Both the position numbers and the translations under genes were made by a program. A DNA stretch of 64,000 nucleotides from Pontibacterium sp049599735 (GTDB lineage: Bacteria; Pseudomonadota; Gammaproteobacteria; Pseudomonadales; Balneatricaceae), in assembly GCA_049599735.1 (NCBI GenBank), contig JBMYOX010000004.1, forward strand, positions 1 to 64,000, given 5' to 3'. This document shows, piece by piece, positions 17,125 through 26,469 of this stretch (position 1 is its first letter; every line of letters begins with the position of its first letter). The notes below the pieces were generated by a model. It saw only the letters and a list, made by a program, of their open reading frames with translations. It was not told the origin of the DNA and did not search any database.

Positions 17125-18432
17125 TTAAGGTTTTATCCGATATTCTGCTGAGCGGGCATGGGCGGTTAAACTTTCACCCCGTGCCAGCACAGAAGCAACA
17201 GACCCCATTGCTGATGCACCTTCCTCAGAAAACATAATCAGTGATGAACGTTTCTGGAAATCATACACCCCTAGAGGTGAGGAAAAACGTGCGGTACCTG
17301 AGGTGGGCAAAACATGGTTTGGCCCGGCACAGTAATCACCTAAAGCCTCTGCCGTATAACGCCCCATAAAGATTGCACCCGCATGGCGAATCTGAGGTAA
17401 TAAAACTTCCGGGTTTTCGACTGAAAGCTCAAGATGCTCAGGTGCGATACGATTGGTCAGCTTCATCGCATCATCCATGTCCTGCACCTGAATCAGGGCA
17501 GCACGTTCGCGCAGCGACACATCAATAATTGACTGACGCTCCATCGTCGGCAGCAGCTTATGCATGCTGGCCTCAACCGCATCAAGAAAATCAGCATCGG
17601 GGGAAAGCAGAATCGACTGAGCATCTTCATCATGTTCAGCCTGAGAGAACAGATCCATCGCGACCCAGTCCGGGTCTGTTTTCCCGTCACAAACCACCAG
17701 TATTTCTGAAGGCCCGGCAATCATATCGATGCCCACTGTGCCAAAAACAGCACGCTTGGCCGTCGCAACAAAAATATTGCCAGGCCCGACGATCTTATCC
17801 ACTTTAGGCACAGTTTCAGTACCGTAGGCCAAAGCAGCAACAGCCTGGGCACCGCCGATACAGAAAACACGGTCAACGCCCGCCAGCGCAGCCGCTGCCA
17901 GGACTAATTCGTTCACTTCATCATCGGGCGTGGGCACTACCATGATGATTTCACTCACACCGGCAACTTTTGCCGGTATCGCGTTCATCAGCACAGAAGA
18001 CGGATAAGAGGCTTTACCACCGGGTACATAAATGCCCACACGGTCCATCGGGGTGACCTTCTGTCCGAGCATCGTGCCATCTGCTTCAGTGTATTGCCAG
18101 GATTCTGCTTTCTGATGTTCGTGATAAACACGCACACGCTGCGCCGCTGTTTCCAGGGCACTGCGCTGCGCCTCAGGCAGGTTTTTTAATGCCTGCTGTA
18201 ACCGTGCCTGATCAACCTCAAGATCAGACATAGCGCTTGCCTGTAGACGGTCAAAACGGTTTGTATACTCAACAACCGCCGAATCTCCTGCCTGCTTCAC
18301 ACGAGAAAGGATCTCAGTCACTACCTGATTCACTTTAAGATCAGATACAGACTCCCAGGCCAGCAAGGCATCAAGTTCTGAATCAAAATGTTCCTGACTG
18401 CTATTCAGGCGCTTTACCGTTAATTGACTCAT
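17125..18432 (-). CDS. hisD: Histidinol dehydrogenase
   Basis: Catalyses the last two steps of histidine synthesis, L-histidinol to L-histidine, with NAD and zinc in the cytosol. The 435-residue protein shows 'RVGIYVPGGKASYPSSVLMNAIPAKVAG', 'GGAQAVAALAYGTE', 'KIVGPGNIFV', 'GPSEILV', the metal-binding 'QAEHDEDAQ', and the catalytic 'NRIAPEHLELS' and 'GPNHVLPTSGTARF'. Its ATG overlaps the hisG stop by four bases, so the two are co-translated. A terminator follows; hisC is not next door. Confidence 0.97.
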   Translation of the reverse strand: MSQLTVKRLNSSQEHFDSELDALLAWESVSDLKVNQVVTEILSRVKQAGDSAVVEYTNRFDRLQASAMSDLEVDQARLQQALKNLPEAQRSALETAAQRVRVYHEHQKAESWQYTEADGTMLGQKVTPMDRVGIYVPGGKASYPSSVLMNAIPAKVAGVSEIIMVVPTPDDEVNELVLAAAALAGVDRVFCIGGAQAVAALAYGTETVPKVDKIVGPGNIFVATAKRAVFGTVGIDMIAGPSEILVVCDGKTDPDWVAMDLFSQAEHDEDAQSILLSPDADFLDAVEASMHKLLPTMERQSIIDVSLRERAALIQVQDMDDAMKLTNRIAPEHLELSVENPEVLLPQIRHAGAIFMGRYTAEALGDYCAGPNHVLPTSGTARFSSPLGVYDFQKRSSLIMFSEEGASAMGSVASVLARGESLTAHARSAEYRIKP

Positions 18433-19082
18433 GCGGACGCCTTCGCCTCCCTTGCCTCAACGGCTTCAGTTAACTTATCCAGAATGGGCTGAATCTGTTG
18501 ATATTTCATTTTCATGGAAGCCTGCCCAACCACCAGGCGAGAGCTGATATCCGCAATAAATTCCATCGGTTCCAGGCCGTTGGCACGCAGGGTGTTACCC
18601 GTATCAACAATATCTACAATGCGGTCTGCCAAGCCCATAATAGGTGCCAGCTCCATCGCGCCATAAAGTTTGATCACATCAACCTGCTGCCCCTGTGCGG
18701 CAAAAAATTCACGTGTCACTTTGACAAACTTGGAAGCTACCTTCATGCGACCATCAACAGGGGCTGCATTTTTATTACCCGCCACCATCAATTTGCAAGC
18801 GGCAATTTTCAGATCCAGAGGTTCATACAGCCCTTTTGCGCCATGCTCCAACAGAACATCTTTGCCCGCAATGCCCATATCGGCACCACCGTACTCCACA
18901 TAAGTTGGCACATCCGTGGCCCGAATAACGATCAGCTTGATATGTTCATGGTTGGTATCAAAGATAAGTTTACGGCTGCTAAAAATATCCTCAGCCGGAA
19001 CGATGTCAGCAGCTGCCAGTAATGGCAACGTCTCTTTGAGGATACGCCCTTTAGACAAGGCAATAGTCAGTTGCTGCTTCAT
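18429..19082 (-). CDS. hisG: ATP phosphoribosyltransferase catalytic subunit, short form
   Basis: Catalyses the first step of histidine synthesis, joining ATP and PRPP. At 217 residues it is the short form, which lacks the C-terminal regulatory domain and needs HisZ (not in this window) for activity and feedback control. Motifs: 'LSKGRILKETLPLL' at the N-terminus, 'YVEYGGADMGIAGKDVLLE' and the PRPP-binding 'IVDIVDTGNTLRANGLE'. The ATG at 19082 is preferred to one five codons upstream because it matches the family N-terminus. It lies between murA and hisD in a tight operon. Confidence 0.96.
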   Translation of the reverse strand: MKQQLTIALSKGRILKETLPLLAAADIVPAEDIFSSRKLIFDTNHEHIKLIVIRATDVPTYVEYGGADMGIAGKDVLLEHGAKGLYEPLDLKIAACKLMVAGNKNAAPVDGRMKVASKFVKVTREFFAAQGQQVDVIKLYGAMELAPIMGLADRIVDIVDTGNTLRANGLEPMEFIADISSRLVVGQASMKMKYQQIQPILDKLTEAVEAREAKASA

Positions 19083-19106
19083 ACTACTTACTCTCAATAC
19101 CTGAAA

Positions 19107-20369
19107 TTAACCCGGTACACGTTTAATACGTGCACCCAATAACTGCAATTTTTCTTCAATACATTCATAACCGCGGTCAATATGATAAATACGGTCGATG
19201 ACGGTATCCCCTTCACCTACCAGTGCGGCTATTACCAGGCTTGCAGAGGCACGCAAGTCTGTTGCCATCACCGGCGCGGCTTGTAAAGTCTCAACGCCTT
19301 CGGTCACGGCAGTATTACCATCAATGGTAATTTTTGCACCCATGCGGATCATTTCCTGCATGTGCATAAAACGATTCTCAAAAACCGTTTCTTTAATATG
19401 CCCAACACCTTCAGCAACCACATTAACCGCTGCGAACTGCGCCTGCATATCCGTAGGAAATGCCGGGTACGGTGCCGTGGTAATATTCACTGCCTTCGGA
19501 CGTTTGCCCTGCATATCCAGCTCAATCCAGTCGTCACCTGTAGTGACATCTGCCCCGGCCTCTGTCAGTTTTTGCAAGACGGCATCAAGAATGGTGGGAT
19601 CGGTATTTTTAACTTTAACCCGTCCCCCCGTTGCTGCCGCTGCGGCCAGAAAGGTACCGGTTTCTATACGATCCGGCAGCACATCATAAGTACAGCCATG
19701 CAGTTTTTCGACACCATTTACAACGATAGTATCGGTACCTGCCCCTGTAATATCAGCGCCCATGGCATTCAGGCAGTTTGCCAGATCAACCACTTCAGGT
19801 TCTCTGGCAACGTTTTCCAGGATTGACTGTCCCTCAGCCAAAGCTGCAGCCATCAGGATATTTTCAGTGCCGGTTACCGAAATGACATCAAAGAACACCC
19901 GTGCACCTTTCAGGCGGCCATTGCTTTTAGCCCGGATATAACCTGCTTCAACCACCACTTCAGCGCCCATCGCTCTTAAGCCCTGAATATGCATATCCAC
20001 AGGGCGGGAACCAATGGCACAGCCCCCTGGCAAGGATACTTCAGCTTCACCAAAATGGGCCAGCAAAGGCCCCAGGACCAGGATGGATGCCCGCATGGTT
20101 TTCACCAGGTCGTAAGGTGCCACTGTTTCGGTAATAGTACTGGCATTAACCTCAACACTTAATTTTTCATCAATCACCAGATCCACACCCATACGGCGCA
20201 ACAGCTCCAGCATGGTTGTAATATCGTGCAGGTGAGGCAGGTTACGCACAGTAACCGGCTCGTCAGAAAGCAGCGTGGCAGCAAGAATCGGCAGCGCTGC
20301 ATTTTTTGCACCGGAGATTTTCACCTCACCACGCAACGGCGTACCACCGGAAATAATCAGTTTATCCAT
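19107..20369 (-). CDS. murA: UDP-N-acetylglucosamine 1-carboxyvinyltransferase
   Basis: First committed step of peptidoglycan synthesis: transfers enolpyruvate from PEP to UDP-GlcNAc in the cytosol. The 420 residues include 'GEVKISGAKNAALPIL' with the active-site lysine near 22, the loop 'LPGGCAIGSRPVDMHI' with the fosfomycin-target cysteine near 116, and 'TAPYPAFPTDMQAQF' near 300. It sits between ibaG and hisG on the same strand, the usual arrangement in gammaproteobacteria. Confidence 0.98.
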   Translation of the reverse strand: MDKLIISGGTPLRGEVKISGAKNAALPILAATLLSDEPVTVRNLPHLHDITTMLELLRRMGVDLVIDEKLSVEVNASTITETVAPYDLVKTMRASILVLGPLLAHFGEAEVSLPGGCAIGSRPVDMHIQGLRAMGAEVVVEAGYIRAKSNGRLKGARVFFDVISVTGTENILMAAALAEGQSILENVAREPEVVDLANCLNAMGADITGAGTDTIVVNGVEKLHGCTYDVLPDRIETGTFLAAAAATGGRVKVKNTDPTILDAVLQKLTEAGADVTTGDDWIELDMQGKRPKAVNITTAPYPAFPTDMQAQFAAVNVVAEGVGHIKETVFENRFMHMQEMIRMGAKITIDGNTAVTEGVETLQAAPVMATDLRASASLVIAALVGEGDTVIDRIYHIDRGYECIEEKLQLLGARIKRVPG

Positions 20370-20394
20370 CGACGTATCTGAAGCTCATTAGGGG

Positions 20395-20637
20395 TTAGTT
20401 TTGCAGCGCATCCCACTGTTCCGGGGTATAGGTTTTGATTGTCAGGGCATGAATAGTGCCGTCTGCAATATATTGATTCAAGCAGCCGTAAACCAGTTGC
20501 TGTTTTTTTACCGGCCGCAGACCTTCAAACAGACTACCCACAACCGTTACCTGAAAATCACAGCCTTCACCGGCTGTATAAGCAGTACAACCTTCGAGTT
20601 TTGACTCAAGGATCTGCCTGACCTCTTCAGCTTGCAT
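20395..20637 (-). CDS. ibaG: BolA family protein (IbaG/YrbA)
   Basis: An 80-residue BolA-like protein. IbaG binds [2Fe-2S] clusters with monothiol glutaredoxin and is associated with acid stress and iron-sulfur handling. It keeps the BolA fold with 'FQVTVVGSLFEGLRPVKKQQLVYG' and the loop 'GTIHALTIKTYTPEQW'. The position directly before murA matches E. coli yrbA-murA. A strong terminator separates it from mlaB, so it probably has its own promoter; a TATGAT box (20690-20685, minus strand) is a candidate -10 without a good -35. Confidence 0.93.
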   Translation of the reverse strand: MQAEEVRQILESKLEGCTAYTAGEGCDFQVTVVGSLFEGLRPVKKQQLVYGCLNQYIADGTIHALTIKTYTPEQWDALQN

Positions 20638-20701
20638 TTATCACTCCCGCAGGCGAACAGGCGCCTTTTTAAAATAAACGAGAAATCATACCCGAACAGA
20701 C

Positions 20702-20728
20702 AAAAAAAGGCGATCAACCTGATCGCCT
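20702..20728 (-). terminator. Terminator after mlaB, separating the mla operon from ibaG-murA-his
   Basis: On the minus strand AGGCGATCA pairs with TGATCGCCT around a three-base loop, followed by seven U. Confidence 0.93.
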
Positions 20729-20749
20729 GCCTTTTTATCCGCTTATTAT

Positions 20750-21046
20750 TTAACTAAAATATGCTTCCAAACCGACCAACTCGGCGATAGACCGAAGATC
20801 TCCCGGCACATTAACAGGGTGTATTTCAAGATTTTGTACGCTGGCTTTTCGCAAACAGCAGCACCACAAAGACAAGGCAGAGCTGTCCACAGCACTTACC
20901 TCCGAAAAATCCACTAAAACAGGGCTATGCATGGTGCCCAACTCTGATTCAAGCGCCGAACGCAAGACCATAATATTTGAAAATTTCAGTGATCCTGAAA
21001 GTTTCAGTTCGTGATCACCGCTGCGCTCCAGGCACCCGTCAGCCAT
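20750..21046 (-). CDS. mlaB: STAS-domain lipid asymmetry protein MlaB
   Basis: A cytosolic STAS-domain subunit that stabilises and activates the MlaFE ABC transporter, which maintains outer-membrane lipid asymmetry. The 98-residue protein has the STAS core 'VLVDFSEVSAVDSSALSL'. It is last in the mlaFEDCB order. I take the ATG at 21046, which overlaps the mlaC stop by eight bases; the in-frame extension to 21091 lies wholly in mlaC. An unusual run of three cysteines (LWCCCLR) follows the STAS motif. Confidence 0.9.
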   Translation of the reverse strand: MADGCLERSGDHELKLSGSLKFSNIMVLRSALESELGTMHSPVLVDFSEVSAVDSSALSLWCCCLRKASVQNLEIHPVNVPGDLRSIAELVGLEAYFS

Positions 21047-21680
21047 GATCGGCACTCTCTCCCGGGTCAATATGCTGTTTCCAGGCAACAATCGTTCTGG
21101 AAATATTTCCCCGCTGCTTCTGCGCTAAATCTGAAAACTGATTTTTAAAGGTCAAACGCAAGTTTACGCCATCCAGAATTACATTTACCAACCGCCAGCC
21201 ATCCGCTTGCTTAAGCATGTAATAGATCAGCGTGTATTTTGTACCCGCAGAAGACGCTACCTCAACCGTGACTATCTGCTTATTCGGCTGAGGGCTCTGC
21301 TTCCTGGGCGGAACAATCGCGTAATTCTGAATATCAAAACCCACCATTGCCTTCGCATAAGTTTTTAACAGCGTAGCTCTGAAAAGCTCTGTAAAGTGCC
21401 CCCGCTCTTCAGAAGAAGCCCGGCGATAATACTTGCCCATAACCCGCTTTGATATATAAGAAAAGTCCACAACCGGCCCCAGCAGTGAGTCTACTTCTGT
21501 CAGCAAGCGGTCAAAACGCTCAGCCTGACGAAAATCATCGCTCTCCATCAACCTGAACATACTGGCTGAAGTATCATCCACCACCTGACGGGCTTCATTC
21601 CAGGAGGCCGCAGCAGGCAGGCTCACAGCCAGCAACGCAGCCAGAACAAACACAGCTTTGCGGATAAAGGGTCTTAACAT
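21039..21680 (-). CDS. mlaC: Periplasmic phospholipid-binding protein MlaC
   Basis: A periplasmic shuttle that carries phospholipids between the outer-membrane MlaA complex and the inner-membrane MlaFEDB transporter. The 213 residues start with a signal peptide ending near 'PAAASWNEA'. The Tol-Ttg2 fold follows with 'VVDFSYISKRVMGKYYRRAS', 'LLKTYAKAMVGFD' and the C-terminal 'DGVNLRLTFKNQFSDL'. The ATG at 21680 has AAGGA nearby and lies ten bases after mlaD. Confidence 0.95.
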   Translation of the reverse strand: MLRPFIRKAVFVLAALLAVSLPAAASWNEARQVVDDTSASMFRLMESDDFRQAERFDRLLTEVDSLLGPVVDFSYISKRVMGKYYRRASSEERGHFTELFRATLLKTYAKAMVGFDIQNYAIVPPRKQSPQPNKQIVTVEVASSAGTKYTLIYYMLKQADGWRLVNVILDGVNLRLTFKNQFSDLAQKQRGNISRTIVAWKQHIDPGESADHG

Positions 21681-21690
21681 AGGGTAATCC

Positions 21691-22149
21691 TTATTCCGAT
21701 ACCTTATTAAAAAGGAATTTTCCAATTAAATGCTCCAACACAAGTGCCGACTGGGTATCCTCGAAGAAGTCGCCTTCCTGTAAGAATTCCTCCTCAGCAC
21801 CCACCACAACACCTATATATTTTTCACCCAGTAAACCTGCTGTCAGTATAGAAGCTGAACTGTCAGCAGACAGGTAATCCACATCCTTAAATATTTCCAT
21901 CTCAACCAGTGCCTGAAGCGCATCCGGGTCAAGGCGGATATCCGTCACCTGCCCGATAAGCACACCCGACATGGTTACTTTTGAACGTGCGGTCAGGCCA
22001 CCAATATCTTCAAAGCGCGCATAGACCCGGTAAGTGTTTTTACTCTCCACCAGGTTTACACCACTCACATTAAGCGCAAGCAGTAACAAAGCCCCGATAC
22101 CTGCCAGCAAAAAGAGCCCTACGCCTATCTCCACAAGCCGGACGCGCAT
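21691..22149 (-). CDS. mlaD: MlaD, MCE-domain protein of the lipid asymmetry ABC transporter
   Basis: An inner-membrane-anchored MCE protein that forms a hexameric ring on MlaE and passes lipids to MlaC. The 152 residues contain one N-terminal helix (IGVGLFLLAGIGALLLLALNV) and the MCE core 'YARFEDIGGLTARSKVTMSGVLIGQVTDI'. The ATG at 22149 is chosen because GGAGG lies seven bases upstream, inside the end of mlaE; the gap to mlaE is one base. Confidence 0.95.
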   Translation of the reverse strand: MRVRLVEIGVGLFLLAGIGALLLLALNVSGVNLVESKNTYRVYARFEDIGGLTARSKVTMSGVLIGQVTDIRLDPDALQALVEMEIFKDVDYLSADSSASILTAGLLGEKYIGVVVGAEEEFLQEGDFFEDTQSALVLEHLIGKFLFNKVSE

Positions 22150-22150
22150 A

Positions 22151-22933
22151 CTATAAACCTCCAAACATTAATGCAGTCAGAATAAAGTCCAGCCCCAGGA
22201 CCGACAAAGAAGCATAAACTACCGTTTTGGTTGTTGCTTCGCTGATACCCTCTGAAGTTGGCGTACAGTCGTAACCCTGAAAAACCGCAATCCAGGTCAC
22301 AACAAAACCAAAAACCACGGCCTTGATCAGTCCGTTGACAACATCTTCCCTGAAATCAACCGAATTCTGCATATTCGACCAGAAAGAACCCTCGTAAATT
22401 CCCAACCAGTCAATACCCACAAAAGCCCCGCCTAAAATTCCGACCAGAGAAAAAATGGTAGCCAGTATAGGTAAGCAGATAAACCCGGCCCAGAAACGCG
22501 GTGCAATAATACGCCGTAAGGGATCAACACCAATCATTTCCAGGCTCGACAACTGCTCCGTTGCCTTCATCAGGCCGATTTCTGCGGTTAAGGCCGAACC
22601 GGCCCGCCCCGCAAACAGCAAAGCGGTGACAACGGGTCCCAGCTCCCGCACCAGGCTGAGTGCCACCATCTGTCCTACTGCTTGCTCTGAGCCGTAGTCC
22701 ACCAGAATGGTGTAACCCTGCAACCCCAGCACCATGCCGATGAAAAGCCCTGAAACAACAATAATAATCAGCGACAGTACACCCACAAAGTGAATCTGCT
22801 TTACAAGCAGGGGAAACATCTGAAGCGGCGCGGGACGGGCAATCAATGACTGCATCAGAATAATGCCCGCGCAGCCAAAAGCCTCCAGCTTACCTATGCC
22901 TGTACGCCCCAGGCGGGCCAGTAAATCCAGCAT
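22151..22933 (-). CDS. mlaE: MlaE, permease of the lipid asymmetry ABC transporter
   Basis: The membrane permease of the MlaFEDB complex. The 260 residues have five or six hydrophobic helices. Typical MlaE/YrbE blocks are 'QIHFVGVLSLIIIVVSGLFIGMVLGLQG', 'LVRELGPVVTALLFAGRAGSALTAEIG' and 'MIGVDPLRRIIAPRFWAG'. The ATG at 22933 is taken as start; a TTG six bases earlier overlaps the mlaF stop and is the alternative. Confidence 0.95.
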   Translation of the reverse strand: MLDLLARLGRTGIGKLEAFGCAGIILMQSLIARPAPLQMFPLLVKQIHFVGVLSLIIIVVSGLFIGMVLGLQGYTILVDYGSEQAVGQMVALSLVRELGPVVTALLFAGRAGSALTAEIGLMKATEQLSSLEMIGVDPLRRIIAPRFWAGFICLPILATIFSLVGILGGAFVGIDWLGIYEGSFWSNMQNSVDFREDVVNGLIKAVVFGFVVTWIAVFQGYDCTPTSEGISEATTKTVVYASLSVLGLDFILTALMFGGL

Positions 22934-22935
22934 TA

Positions 22936-23745
22936 TCAACGGCCCTGTAATAAGTCAGCCTGATAGTCATCGGCTGGAAAATGGAAAGGCACGGGACCAT
23001 CTGGCAGCCCCTGTATAAACTGGCACACGTTAGCAGATGACATGCTTGATAACTGCTCAGGTGTTCCCCGGGCGATGATCTCAGCATCTGAAATCAGATA
23101 AATATAATCTGCAATACCCAGTGTTTCCTGAATATCATGGGAAACAATAATACTGGTATGACCCAATGCCCGATTCAAACGGCGAATCAGGTTAACCAGC
23201 ACCCCCATGGCAATGGGATCCTGCCCGGTAAACGGCTCATCGTACATCACAATATCCGGATCAAGAGCAATGGCCCGCGCCAGCGCAACCCGACGTGCCA
23301 TACCGCCTGAAAGCTCACTGGGCATCAGGTCACGGGCACCCCGTAAACCAACCGCCTGCAGCTTCATCAGTACCACATCACGAATCATATCTTCGGAGAG
23401 ACTTGTGTGAACCCGTAATGGAAACGCCACATTCTCAAAAACCGTAATATCCGTGAATAAAGCGCCACTTTGAAACAACATGCCCATACGGGCACGTAAT
23501 GCAAATAAGTGGCGACGACTCAGGCGCGGTATATCCTGGCCATCAACAAAAATAGAGCCACTTTGCGGACGAAGCTGCCCGCCAATTAACTTAAGCAGCG
23601 TGGTTTTGCCTGTACCTGAAGGCCCCATAATCGCGGTAATTTTTCCACGGGGGATTTGTATATCTACTTTATTGCAGATAGGCCTCTCACCACGTGAAAA
23701 ACTCAACTGCCGGATATCAATAATGATATCGTCAAAAGGTTCCAT
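22936..23745 (-). CDS. mlaF: MlaF, ATPase of the lipid asymmetry ABC transporter
   Basis: The cytosolic ATPase that powers MlaE. The 269-residue protein has Walker A 'GPSGTGKTTLLKLIGG' near 41-56, the signature 'LSGGMARRVALARAI' near 143, Walker B 'IVMYDEPFTGQDPI' and the switch histidine 'IIVSHDIQE'. It is first in mlaFEDCB and divergent from the Na/Ca exchanger gene yrbG across 229 bases, as in other gammaproteobacteria. The operon ends at the terminator after mlaB. Confidence 0.96.
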   Translation of the reverse strand: MEPFDDIIIDIRQLSFSRGERPICNKVDIQIPRGKITAIMGPSGTGKTTLLKLIGGQLRPQSGSIFVDGQDIPRLSRRHLFALRARMGMLFQSGALFTDITVFENVAFPLRVHTSLSEDMIRDVVLMKLQAVGLRGARDLMPSELSGGMARRVALARAIALDPDIVMYDEPFTGQDPIAMGVLVNLIRRLNRALGHTSIIVSHDIQETLGIADYIYLISDAEIIARGTPEQLSSMSSANVCQFIQGLPDGPVPFHFPADDYQADLLQGR

Positions 23746-23974
23746 AGACTTTAAAAAACGCAGGAATTATAAGGGAAACAACAGGCCCCTGCCGCTGTAA
23801 TCAGACAGGGAATATACCTTCTTTAAGAGGCTGTAAACTATAGCATTTCACCTGAAAAATCTAAATAGTCCATTAATCCTATTAAAAGAATAATGCATTG
23901 CAAGAATCCTACCATTTAATCAGGTTCCGCATTCTGTTCTAATAGTCGATTATTTTCTGGTGACGAGATCTAAG

Positions 23975-24928
23975 ATGCTGTACCCGATACTGGCCATTAT
24001 TGCAGGCCTGGTTTTACTTGTATGGAGCGCAGACCGCTTTGTGATAGGCGCAGCGGCCAGTGCCCGCAACTTTGGCATGTCCCCCATGCTGATTGGCCTG
24101 ACAGTTGTTTCTTTTGGCACTTCAGCGCCAGAAATACTGGTTTCCTTTATGGCCTCCACCAGCGGTGCCGGTGAATTAGCGATCGGTAATGCGCTGGGCT
24201 CCAATATTGCCAATATCGCCCTGGTATTAGGCGTTACGGCTTTAATCGCCCCTTTACCCGTAAAATCGGGGGTTCTGCGTAAAGAAATTCCGCTTTTGCT
24301 CGCGGTTACCCTGCTTGCAGGCCTGATATTACTCGATCTCCACCTGGGCTTAGTCGATGGCCTGGTATTGCTGCTGGCGCTGGCGGCCAGCTTATTTTTG
24401 TTCCATCATTTCCAAAAGGGTGCGTCTCCGGAAGAAACCTCAGCAGAAGAGGAAGAGCTACCGGAACTGAACACCGGACCCGCCATTTTCTGGCTGGTAG
24501 CCGGACTCTTAGTACTGGCAGGCAGCTCCCGCCTGCTGGTTTGGGGTGCCACTGAAGTCGCCCTTTCGCTGGGCGTCAGCGATTTAATCATCGGCCTGAC
24601 CATTGTAGCTATCGGCACCAGCCTGCCGGAGCTGGCAGCTTCGGTGGCCAGCGCGTTAAAAAATCATCACGATATTGCCATCGGTAACGTGGTGGGCTCG
24701 AACATCTTTAACCTGCTCGCCGTTATGGCGATCCCAGGCCTGATCAGCCCTGTCGACTTTGATTTTGAAGTACTGATACGCGACTACTCAACCATGCTGG
24801 GCCTGACCCTCGCGTTGCTTGCCTTCGCACTCTGGCAGAAACCACCCTCAGTCAATCGCCTGCAAGGCGGACTACTGGCAACCTTGTATGCAGGCTATCT
24901 GGCACTGCTATACAATATGGCCGTTTAA
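23975..24928 (+). CDS. yrbG: Calcium/sodium antiporter (YrbG family)
   Basis: An inner-membrane exchanger of the CaCA superfamily, thought to swap Ca2+ for Na+. The 317 residues form about ten helices in two inverted halves, each with an alpha repeat: 'GLTVVSFGTSAPEILVS' and 'GLTIVAIGTSLPELAAS', each followed by a 'GNxxGSNIxN' stretch. A charged cytosolic loop (EETSAEEEELPEL) separates the halves. ATG 23975 is taken as the start; a GTG at 23960 is in frame. It opens the kdsD-kdsC-lpt-rpoN gene run. Confidence 0.93.
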   Translation: MLYPILAIIAGLVLLVWSADRFVIGAAASARNFGMSPMLIGLTVVSFGTSAPEILVSFMASTSGAGELAIGNALGSNIANIALVLGVTALIAPLPVKSGVLRKEIPLLLAVTLLAGLILLDLHLGLVDGLVLLLALAASLFLFHHFQKGASPEETSAEEEELPELNTGPAIFWLVAGLLVLAGSSRLLVWGATEVALSLGVSDLIIGLTIVAIGTSLPELAASVASALKNHHDIAIGNVVGSNIFNLLAVMAIPGLISPVDFDFEVLIRDYSTMLGLTLALLAFALWQKPPSVNRLQGGLLATLYAGYLALLYNMAV

Positions 24929-24949
24929 TTTAAAGGCATCCGAGAAGTT

Positions 24950-25924
24950 ATGACACAACAAGCCGATTTCCTGGCGTCTGCACGCCGTACTATCCAGCTG
25001 GAAGCCGAAGCGGTCGCCGACCTGGAAACCCACCTGGACGGCCACTTCCAAAAAGCCTGTGAGCTGATGAGCCTGTGCACAGGTCGTGTTATTGTGACCG
25101 GCATGGGAAAATCCGGCCACATTGGCAAAAAAATTGCTGCCACTCTGGCGAGTACCGGCACCCCCTCTTTCTTTGTACATCCGGGTGAGGCCAGTCATGG
25201 CGATCTGGGCATGTTTACCGGCAAGGACGTAGTGCTTGCACTTTCCAATTCCGGTGAAAGCTCGGAAATCCTGACGATCCTGCCGCTGATCAAACGCATG
25301 AAAGCCCCTTTGATCAGCATGACCGCCAGGCCTGATTCCAACCTGTCACGCGCAGCCGATGCCAACCTGCATATCGGTGTTGAAAAAGAGGCCTGCCCGC
25401 TCAACCTGGCTCCAACTTCCAGCACCACCGCACAACTGGTAATGGGGGATGCGCTGGCCATTGCCCTGCTGGAAACCAAAGGTTTCAGCGCTGAAGACTT
25501 TGCTTTCTCCCACCCCGGCGGCAGCCTGGGGCGGCGTCTGTTGCTGAAAGTCGAAAACGTCATGCATAAAGGTGGAGATATTCCCGTTGTGCAGGAAGGC
25601 ACTATGCTGCACGAAGCGCTGATCGAAATTACTCAAAAACGCCTGGGCATGACGGCTGTGCTTAATGCACAAGGTACTGTCACCGGCATTTTTACCGATG
25701 GTGATTTGAGGCGAGCCATAGACCAGGACGTTGACCTGAAACGCACCACGATTGAAAAAGTAATGACCGCTAACTGCACCACCGTACGCGCCGACATCCT
25801 GGCTGCTGAGTGCTTGCAGGTTATGGAAAGCAAAGAAATCAGTGCACTGCTGGTGGTTGATGAGAACAACCGGCCAGCCGGGGCACTTAATATGCATGAT
25901 CTGCTGAAAGCAGGAGTACTTTGA
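24950..25924 (+). CDS. kdsD: Arabinose-5-phosphate isomerase
   Basis: Converts ribulose 5-phosphate to arabinose 5-phosphate, the first step toward Kdo for LPS. The 324-residue protein has an N-terminal SIS domain ('VIVTGMGKSGHIGKKIAATLAST', 'HPGEASHGDLGM', 'ALSNSGESSEI') and two C-terminal CBS domains (about 205-324, 'VTGIFTDGDLRRAI'). It begins 21 bases after yrbG and its stop overlaps the kdsC start (ATGA). Confidence 0.97.
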   Translation: MTQQADFLASARRTIQLEAEAVADLETHLDGHFQKACELMSLCTGRVIVTGMGKSGHIGKKIAATLASTGTPSFFVHPGEASHGDLGMFTGKDVVLALSNSGESSEILTILPLIKRMKAPLISMTARPDSNLSRAADANLHIGVEKEACPLNLAPTSSTTAQLVMGDALAIALLETKGFSAEDFAFSHPGGSLGRRLLLKVENVMHKGGDIPVVQEGTMLHEALIEITQKRLGMTAVLNAQGTVTGIFTDGDLRRAIDQDVDLKRTTIEKVMTANCTTVRADILAAECLQVMESKEISALLVVDENNRPAGALNMHDLLKAGVL

Positions 25925-26469
25925 TGAATAACTGGTGTCAGAAACTAAGCGATCTCCAGATCAGAAAACTTCAGACCATCAAACTGGCGGTCTTTGATGT
26001 CGATGGCATCCTGACCAGTGGCCAGCTACTATTTCTGCCTGACGGCCAGGAAGTCAAACAATTCAATACCCTGGACGGGCTGGGCATAAAATTACTGCAT
26101 AACGCCGGTATTGAAACCGCTATTATCACCGGCCGCCGCTCACCTCAGGTTGAACAACGCGCTAAGGCGCTGGGCATTACTTATACAGAACAAGGCCGTG
26201 AAGATAAGTTAGCCGCCCTGCAAGAGCTCTGGCAGCGTAGTGGCCACTGTGCTGAAAACACGGCATATATTGGTGATGACCTGCCTGACCTGGCAGCCAT
26301 TCGGGCGGCCGCTTTTGGTGCAACCGTGCCTAATGGTCACCCTCTGGTGCAGGAATACGCTGACTGGTGTAGCTCACGCCGGGGTGGTGAAGGCGCAGGC
26401 CGCGAATTCTGTGAACAGATACTGTCAGCTCAAGGCAAGCTAGCCGATATACAGGCGCCCTTCCTCTAG
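25924..26469 (+). CDS. kdsC: 3-deoxy-D-manno-octulosonate 8-phosphate phosphatase
   Basis: Removes phosphate from Kdo 8-phosphate to give Kdo. It is a small C0-type HAD phosphatase of 181 residues with the nucleophile motif 'VFDVDGILTSG' near 22-32, 'IITGRRSP' and 'YIGDDLPDLAAI', and no cap domain. The ATG overlaps the kdsD stop, and the TAG overlaps the GTG of lptC by one base. Confidence 0.97.
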   Translation: MNNWCQKLSDLQIRKLQTIKLAVFDVDGILTSGQLLFLPDGQEVKQFNTLDGLGIKLLHNAGIETAIITGRRSPQVEQRAKALGITYTEQGREDKLAALQELWQRSGHCAENTAYIGDDLPDLAAIRAAAFGATVPNGHPLVQEYADWCSSRRGGEGAGREFCEQILSAQGKLADIQAPFL

